DNA of 64,000 nt from Pseudogulbenkiania ferrooxidans 2002 (GTDB lineage: Bacteria; Pseudomonadota; Gammaproteobacteria; Burkholderiales; Chromobacteriaceae), in the NCBI RefSeq assembly GCF_000174355.1, contig NZ_ACIS01000007.1:229247-293246 (forward strand), in the 5' to 3' direction. Below, piece by piece: positions 59,818 to 64,000 of this stretch (its first letter is position 1; every line of letters starts with the position of its first letter). The notes beneath the pieces were generated by a model that was not told the DNA's origin, made no database searches, and worked only from the letters and a program-made list of their open reading frames with translations. A program made the translations under genes and the position numbers.

Positions 59818-60309
59818 TCAGGACTGGAGCTGTTTCTCGATCAGCTGACGCACTTCCTTGAAGTCCATCACGCCGACGTAACGCTTGATGATGTGACCCT
59901 GCTTGTCGATCAGCATTGTGGTGGGGGCCAGCTGGATTTCACCAAAGGCCTTGGCGATGCTGCCTTGGGGGTCCAGTGCCACGAAGAACGGTAGCTGGTT
60001 CTTCTCGACGTAAGTCTTGACGTAGTTGGGGGGGTCGTAGCTCATCGCCACCGCCACGGTTTCAAAGCCGCGCGGCGCATACTGCTGGTACATCTTCTTG
60101 ATTTCCGGCATTTCTTCGACGCAGCCGGGGCAACTGGTCGCCCAGAAGTTGACCAGAACCACCTTGCCCTTCAGCGATCTGGTGCTGAGCTGTTGTCCCG
60201 TTATCGAGGTGTACTGCACTTCGGGAGCGCGGTCCTTGTTGAACAGCATGGTGTAGGCCAGCAAGCCGGCTACCAGCACCAGTGCCAACGCCATCAAACC
60301 TTTTTTCAT
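59818..60309 (-). CDS. TlpA-like membrane-anchored thioredoxin
   Basis: 163 residues from ATG 60309. A single N-terminal helix (LMALALVLVAGLLAYTMLF) anchors a periplasmic thioredoxin domain with NFWATSCPGCVEEMPEIKKM (redox pair CPGC) and APTTMLIDKQGHIIKRY. It is the second TlpA-like protein in the window. Its start overlaps the stop of the thioesterase gene as ATGA. Confidence 0.92.
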   Translation of the reverse strand: MKKGLMALALVLVAGLLAYTMLFNKDRAPEVQYTSITGQQLSTRSLKGKVVLVNFWATSCPGCVEEMPEIKKMYQQYAPRGFETVAVAMSYDPPNYVKTYVEKNQLPFFVALDPQGSIAKAFGEIQLAPTTMLIDKQGHIIKRYVGVMDFKEVRQLIEKQLQS

Positions 60310-60752
60310 GCCTTGTCTGTTCCGGTAATAGAAGCGAAAAGCGCTTGTTGGTCTTGCATCGCGGCCAGAAGTTCCTTGAGGTGGCCTTCCAGCGGTACCG
60401 CCTTGTCCAGCTTGGCATCGTACACCACGAAGGTGACATCCGCCTCGGCCACGAGGGTTTCGGTGCCGGCCAGTTTCACCGCCTGATGCATCACCGCGCT
60501 GCGGTGGCCTATCGTCTTGACCGAAGTCTCGATGGCCAGCTCTTCGCCCATCGTCGCGGCGCGACGATAGTTGATATTGATGTTGACCACGACCAGCGCC
60601 AGTCCCGACTGCAGAAACCACGGCAAATCGCCGCACTCTTCGAAGAAGGTCCAGCGCGCTTCCTCGAGGAACTCGAGGTAGCGCGCGTTGTTGACATGGC
60701 TGTACAGGTCGAGATGGTAGCCGCGCACCTTGATGCGGGTGATGTGTTTCAT
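60306..60752 (-). CDS. YbgC/4-hydroxybenzoyl-CoA-type acyl-CoA thioesterase
   Basis: 148 residues, hot-dog fold. The segment RGYHLDLYSHVNNARYLEFL carries the catalytic aspartate and the DxxxHVNNxxYL pattern; EEARWTFFEEC and NININYRRAATMGEELAIET follow. It hydrolyses a medium or aromatic acyl-CoA; the substrate is not defined. Co-translated with the TlpA-like gene. Confidence 0.9.
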   Translation of the reverse strand: MKHITRIKVRGYHLDLYSHVNNARYLEFLEEARWTFFEECGDLPWFLQSGLALVVVNININYRRAATMGEELAIETSVKTIGHRSAVMHQAVKLAGTETLVAEADVTFVVYDAKLDKAVPLEGHLKELLAAMQDQQALFASITGTDKA

Positions 60753-60790
60753 CGCTTTGCCTTTATCGTGGAGCGGCCCGGCGGGGCGCT

Positions 60791-61165
60791 TCAGGCGTCC
60801 TGGCCGAGGTCGAAGGGAACGAATTCGGCACGTTCCAGCGGCTCGTCGACGATGTCAGACAGCACCGAGTGGATCTCCAGCTGGAACCACTCCTGGAACA
60901 GCTCCAGCGTCAGCGGAGTCGGCCACAGCGACTCGTCGTCGCACCAATCGGCCAGCTCGGCCTGGAACAGCTGCTGATACTGCTCCAGCACGGCCTGTTC
61001 GGCCGCGTCGTAATCATCGGCGCAGGGAATCAGCAGGGCGTTGCAATCGCGGGTCAACGACGCCAGCGTGACGTTGTCGTTCAGCTCGCCCGGCAGTTGC
61101 TTGAGCCAGTCGAGAAAGGGAGGGCGCGGCCGGATGATGGCGACGCTGCGGTTGACTTCGTACAT
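60791..61165 (-). CDS. Conserved acidic hypothetical protein
   Basis: 124 residues starting MYEVNRSVAIIRPRPPFLDW. It is rich in Asp, Glu, Leu and Trp (AELADWCDDESLWPTPLTLE, FQEWFQLEIHSVLSDIVDEP), with no signal peptide or known catalytic motif. The pattern is reminiscent of a small conserved cytosolic family in Beta- and Gammaproteobacteria, but I cannot name it. It lies between tonB-like and thioesterase genes, all on the minus strand. Confidence 0.75.
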   Translation of the reverse strand: MYEVNRSVAIIRPRPPFLDWLKQLPGELNDNVTLASLTRDCNALLIPCADDYDAAEQAVLEQYQQLFQAELADWCDDESLWPTPLTLELFQEWFQLEIHSVLSDIVDEPLERAEFVPFDLGQDA

Positions 61166-61182
61166 GACGATCCTTGTTCGGG

Positions 61183-62067
61183 TTAAGGGCTTGCCAGACG
61201 GCTATCCTGGGTGAACGCCCAGCGGCGCACGATTTCCAGCGCGCTGTATTTTTCCGCCAGCGATGGCGGGAAGGGGGCAAACGGGGCGGAGAGTCGGACG
61301 ATATTCTTGGCGGCGTTGTCGAGCACATCGTGCCCGGAGCTGCGCCGCACGGTGACCGAACGCAGCGTGCCGTCGGCGTTGACCACGACGGTCAGCTCCA
61401 GCGAGCCGAAAATCTGCTGACGGCGAGCCTCGTCCGGGTAGTTGAGGTTGCCGATACGCTCCACCTTGAGGCGCCAGTCGTCAACGTAGCGAGCCCATTC
61501 CACGCCACGCGCCGTGATGCCGTAGACCCCCTTGGTGCGGCCGCTCTCGTCCGGACGGTTGACGGTGTCGTCATCCCCCTGCTGTCGTGCCACCACGCTC
61601 GCCTGGGCCAGCAGGGCCTGGGCGGTGATCGGAGGTGACGGTGGGGAGGATGGGGCCGGCGTGCGCACCGGGGCCTGCTTGTCGTTGGTGGGCGCCGTGA
61701 GCCGCTCGTTGGCCGCAGGGGGGTGCGGTGCGGCGACGACGGCCTCTTGCTGATGGCGGGCTGGACCGGCGGTGCCGGGCGTTATGCGCTCGGGAACGTG
61801 ACTCGCCAGTTTGCCCGGGGCCGGGGTATTGCCGGCGCCGACGGTGTTCTGTTCGGCCAGGCGCAGAGTGGGCGGGGGCGTTTTCTGGGGCGCTTGCGCC
61901 AGCTTGACGCTGATGGTGCTGGTTTCCGGCAAGGGAATGGGACGGATCCAGGTGATGTGGCCGGCAGCGAACAGCAGCACATGCACCAGCACCGACACGG
62001 CCAGGGTGACGGTGAACAGCCAGGAACTGGCCGGCGGGCTGGGGGGGTGGCGCAGGTTACGGGGCAT
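61183..62067 (-). CDS. TonB-family energy transducer
   Basis: 294 residues. An N-terminal anchor (FTVTLAVSVLVHVLLFAAG) with a histidine in the helix is followed by a Pro/Ala-rich spacer (residues ~55-170) and a C-terminal TonB fold (GNLNYPDEARRQQIFGSLEL, VNADGTLRSVTVRRSSGHDV, FAPFPPSLAEKYSALEIVRR). It transmits proton-motive force to outer-membrane receptors or an alternative periplasmic partner. No exbB or exbD is adjacent. Confidence 0.9.
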   Translation of the reverse strand: MPRNLRHPPSPPASSWLFTVTLAVSVLVHVLLFAAGHITWIRPIPLPETSTISVKLAQAPQKTPPPTLRLAEQNTVGAGNTPAPGKLASHVPERITPGTAGPARHQQEAVVAAPHPPAANERLTAPTNDKQAPVRTPAPSSPPSPPITAQALLAQASVVARQQGDDDTVNRPDESGRTKGVYGITARGVEWARYVDDWRLKVERIGNLNYPDEARRQQIFGSLELTVVVNADGTLRSVTVRRSSGHDVLDNAAKNIVRLSAPFAPFPPSLAEKYSALEIVRRWAFTQDSRLASP

Positions 62068-62157
62068 GGCGGCATTTTCTCACTGCGACCGAGTGTAGCA
62101 TGCCGATGCGACCGCGCGCCTCGCCTTGCGCGGCGGTGTCGCACGCACCCGACAGGA

Positions 62158-62622
62158 TCAGGCTTCCAGCAGGCTGCGCAGCATCCAGGCCGTCTTCTCG
62201 TGTACTTGCAGGCGCTGGGTCAGCAGGTCGGCTGTCGGTTCGTCGCTGGCTCGCTCCACCACGGCGAAAATGCTGCGCGCGGTACGGCACACGGTTTCAT
62301 GGCCCTCGACCAGCTGGGTGATCATGTCATGGGCTCGCGGTACCCCGCTGGCCTCGGCGATCGAGGTCAGCCGGGCGTATTCGCTGTAACTGCCGGGGGC
62401 GTAGTGGCCGAGGGCGCGGATGCGCTCGGCGATCATGTCCACGGCCAGCGACAGCTCGTTGTAGTGCTGCTCGAACATCAGGTGCAGGGTCTGGAACATC
62501 GGACCGGTGACGTTCCAGTGAAAATTGTGGGTTTTCAGGTAGAGCGTGTAGGTATCGGCCAAGAGGCGAGAAAGTCCCTGGGCGATGTCCTGGCGGTCTT
62601 GTTCGTTGATGCCGATATCCAT
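62158..62622 (-). CDS. dps: Dps/ferritin-like DNA-protection protein
   Basis: 154 residues. The ferroxidase-site segments are [40 protein letters not shown] and the C-terminal [14 protein letters not shown]. Dps oxidises and stores iron and shields DNA from peroxide. Its start is close to, and divergent from, the yggU-like gene. Confidence 0.96.
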   Translation of the reverse strand: MDIGINEQDRQDIAQGLSRLLADTYTLYLKTHNFHWNVTGPMFQTLHLMFEQHYNELSLAVDMIAERIRALGHYAPGSYSEYARLTSIAEASGVPRAHDMITQLVEGHETVCRTARSIFAVVERASDEPTADLLTQRLQVHEKTAWMLRSLLEA

Positions 62623-62669
62623 GCTGATCCTCCTGTATGATGCCCGGTCGTCATGTCCCGAAAGAAGTG

Positions 62670-62963
62670 ATGAAAACCTGGCTGAGCTGTAAAGACAGTG
62701 TGATCCGACTCACCCTGCACGTGCAACCCGGCGCGAAAAAGACCGATCTGGCCGGCGAGCATGGCGGGGCGCTTAAACTGCGCTTGGCCGCTCCTCCCGT
62801 CGAGGGCAAGGCGAATGCAATGTTGCTGGCCTGGCTGGCGGAGCGTTTCGAGGTACCCAAACGCGACGTCGTGCTGCTGAGCGGTGACAAGAGCCGGCAC
62901 AAGATCGTCGAGATCAAGCTGGGGCTGGACGAGGCCGCCGTCCTGGCTCGCCTCGGTCTGTAG
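62670..62963 (+). CDS. DUF167 (YggU) family protein
   Basis: 97 residues from ATG 62670. The signature [20 protein letters not shown] followed by [20 protein letters not shown] and [14 protein letters not shown] defines the family. Function unknown; structures show a small alpha/beta fold. It converges with fxsA. Confidence 0.93.
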   Translation: MKTWLSCKDSVIRLTLHVQPGAKKTDLAGEHGGALKLRLAAPPVEGKANAMLLAWLAERFEVPKRDVVLLSGDKSRHKIVEIKLGLDEAAVLARLGL

Positions 62964-62993
62964 TCCCGTCGCCGGGGGCGATGGTCGTGGCCC

Positions 62994-63416
62994 TCAGGGC
63001 AGGTGACGCGAACGATCCGTCGGGTCATCCACTCGAGTGTACTCGCCATCGATCACGTTGTCGGCAGCCGACGGCGGCATGGTGGGCCGTTTGATCGAGG
63101 GGCCCTTCAGCGGCAGCAGCAGCAGGAGTGCCAGGATGTCGCTGATCACGCCGGGGATCAGGAACAGCACGCCGGCCAGCAGGTAGCGCAAGGGCCACAG
63201 CAGGCTATAGAGCGAGACCTGGTCGCCCTGGTGCATCAACGAGCCCAGCGTCAGCAGTGCGCCCAGCTGCTGGTTGCGCAGCATGGCGATACCGATGAGC
63301 GCGGAGACGATGATCCACAGCATGGTGACGCCGCCGCCCCAGGCGTCGGTCATGGCCACCAGGGTGGCAATTTCCGCGAAGGGGTATAACAGTAGTAACA
63401 GTAAGAGTCCGCGCAT
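62994..63416 (-). CDS. fxsA: FxsA family membrane protein
   Basis: 140 residues from ATG 63416 (a TTG three codons earlier is in frame). Helices MRGLLLLLLLYPFAEIATLV, TMLWIIVSALIGIAMLRNQQ and YLLAGVLFLIPGVISDILAL match FxsA, including the conserved FAEIA and PGVISDILAL. FxsA affects phage exclusion in E. coli, otherwise of unknown role. Divergent from cutA with about 12 bases between starts. Confidence 0.92.
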   Translation of the reverse strand: MRGLLLLLLLYPFAEIATLVAMTDAWGGGVTMLWIIVSALIGIAMLRNQQLGALLTLGSLMHQGDQVSLYSLLWPLRYLLAGVLFLIPGVISDILALLLLLPLKGPSIKRPTMPPSAADNVIDGEYTRVDDPTDRSRHLP

Positions 63417-63428
63417 CGAGTTCAACTT

Positions 63429-63773
63429 ATGTCAGAAAATAAATGCTTGCTGGTGTTATGTAACACGCCCGACCGTGCCACCGCCAGCCGGATCGCCAGG
63501 CAACTGGTGGAGGAGCGACTGGCCGCCTGTGTCAACATTCTGCCTGCGGTGCAGTCGGTGTACCGCTGGCAAGGCCGGATCGAAGAGGCTACCGAGGTGC
63601 CGCTGCTCGTCAAGACCACGAAGCGGGCTTACGCCGGGCTGGAACGTCGGCTGGTGGAGCTGCATCCTTACGAGGTACCGGAAATCGTGGCCTGCGACAT
63701 CGCCAGCGGTCTGCCCGCCTATTTAACATGGGTGGCAGGGGAGGTACTTTCAAGTACAGGACGCGGAACGTAA
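63429..63773 (+). CDS. cutA: Divalent-cation tolerance protein CutA
   Basis: 114 residues. Features are CNTPDRATASRIARQLVEER, LAACVNILPAVQSVYRWQG and the C-terminal HPYEVPEIVACDIASGLPAY. CutA forms ferredoxin-like trimers; a role in copper tolerance has been proposed but is not settled. A weak hairpin (TTTCTGG/CCAGAAA near 63825-63845) may end its transcript before the tRNA promoter. Confidence 0.95.
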   Translation: MSENKCLLVLCNTPDRATASRIARQLVEERLAACVNILPAVQSVYRWQGRIEEATEVPLLVKTTKRAYAGLERRLVELHPYEVPEIVACDIASGLPAYLTWVAGEVLSSTGRGT

Positions 63774-63847
63774 GTCCGTAACATGGCGGGAGGCGCTTGC
63801 CAACAGGATGAAACTGTAGAATCTTTCTGGTAATAGCCAGAAAATCG

Positions 63848-63876
63848 TTGACAGCGCGTAGCGGGATATTTATAGT
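63848..63876 (+). promoter_or_regulatory. Promoter of tRNA-Lys
   Basis: TTGACA (63848-63853), a 17-base spacer and TATAGT (63871-63876), ending 13 bases before the mature tRNA. The GC-rich CGCTCTCTCGGG after the -10 resembles a stringent-type discriminator. Confidence 0.88.
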
Positions 63877-63889
63877 GTCGCTCTCTCGG

Positions 63890-63965
63890 GGGTCGTTAGC
63901 TCAGCTGGTAGAGCAGCGGACTTTTAATCCGTTGGTCGCAAGTTCGAATCTTGCACGACCCACCA
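63890..63965 (+). tRNA. tRNA-Lys (anticodon UUU)
   Basis: 76 bases with encoded CCA. The acceptor GGGTCGT pairs with ACGACCC; the anticodon loop CTTTTAA (63921-63927) gives TTT at 63923-63925; the T arm contains GTTCGAATC. Whether further tRNA genes follow lies outside the window. Confidence 0.97.
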
Positions 63966-64000
63966 GATGCCGAAAACAAAAAGCCTAGTCGATCAGACTA

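Overview
The window is GC-rich bacterial chromosome with dense, operon-packed genes. The block topA-smg-dprA-LysM / def-fmt-htpX-rsmB-DUF4390-ntrY-ntrX, the GshA of the Acidithiobacillus/beta-proteobacterial type, and NtrY/NtrX directly after rsmB point to a Betaproteobacterium of the order Neisseriales, most likely Chromobacteriaceae-like. This is inferred from gene order and family type; no search was run.

Layout. 1-3.4 kb: end of an alpha/beta hydrolase and a MASE1-PAS sensor without an output domain. 3.4-5.6 kb: fadH behind a clear promoter with an embedded palindrome. 5.6-11 kb: an AT-richer small membrane gene, then xdhABC. 11-14.4 kb: a copper island (copA, DUF5676, a small cysteine-containing protein). 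14.4-23.5 kb: a LysR gene and a long minus-strand operon gcl-hyi-glxR-DUF3830-ttuD-glcG-pyk-thiG (ttuD carries a frameshift). 24-35 kb: allantoin racemase, NCS1 permease, PuuE allantoinase, urea channel, AllA, allantoicase, DctA, a GntR regulator, PuuD urate oxidase, HIU hydrolase and OHCU decarboxylase. 35-39.4 kb: GntR, a ketimine reductase, a D-amino-acid dehydrogenase and a binding protein. 39.4-45.4 kb: TlpA, a PfkB kinase, gshA-gshB-apbE-dgkA. 45.8-64 kb: housekeeping genes, the degenerate NtrX, dps, cutA and a tRNA-Lys.

Together, 6-35 kb encodes an almost continuous route: hypoxanthine/xanthine > urate (XdhABC) > 5-hydroxyisourate (PuuD) > OHCU (HiuH) > allantoin (UraD) > allantoate (PuuE, with a racemase) > ureidoglycolate (Alc) > glyoxylate + urea (AllA) > tartronate semialdehyde (Gcl) > glycerate (GlxR) > phosphoglycerate (TtuD) > pyruvate (Pyk). 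Uptake (NCS1, DctA) and urea permeation (UreI/AmiS) are included.

Three sequence-level signals are not explained by the genes. (1) The 9-mer TTGGCCGAA, usually extended to GTTGGCCGAAG, occurs at least 17 times on both strands, in at least five reading frames and in intergenic gaps: a candidate DNA-uptake-type or other genome-wide signature word. (2) A family of 145-205 bp intergenic elements has terminal inverted repeats (AGAACCTGTTCACGATC type) that sit on gene stop codons; two further elements with different ends share its core hairpin, and the stems show compensatory changes. (3) The gcl promoter and first ~19 codons are duplicated in front of dctA, where they now form a 47-codon leader ORF ending just before the dctA start.
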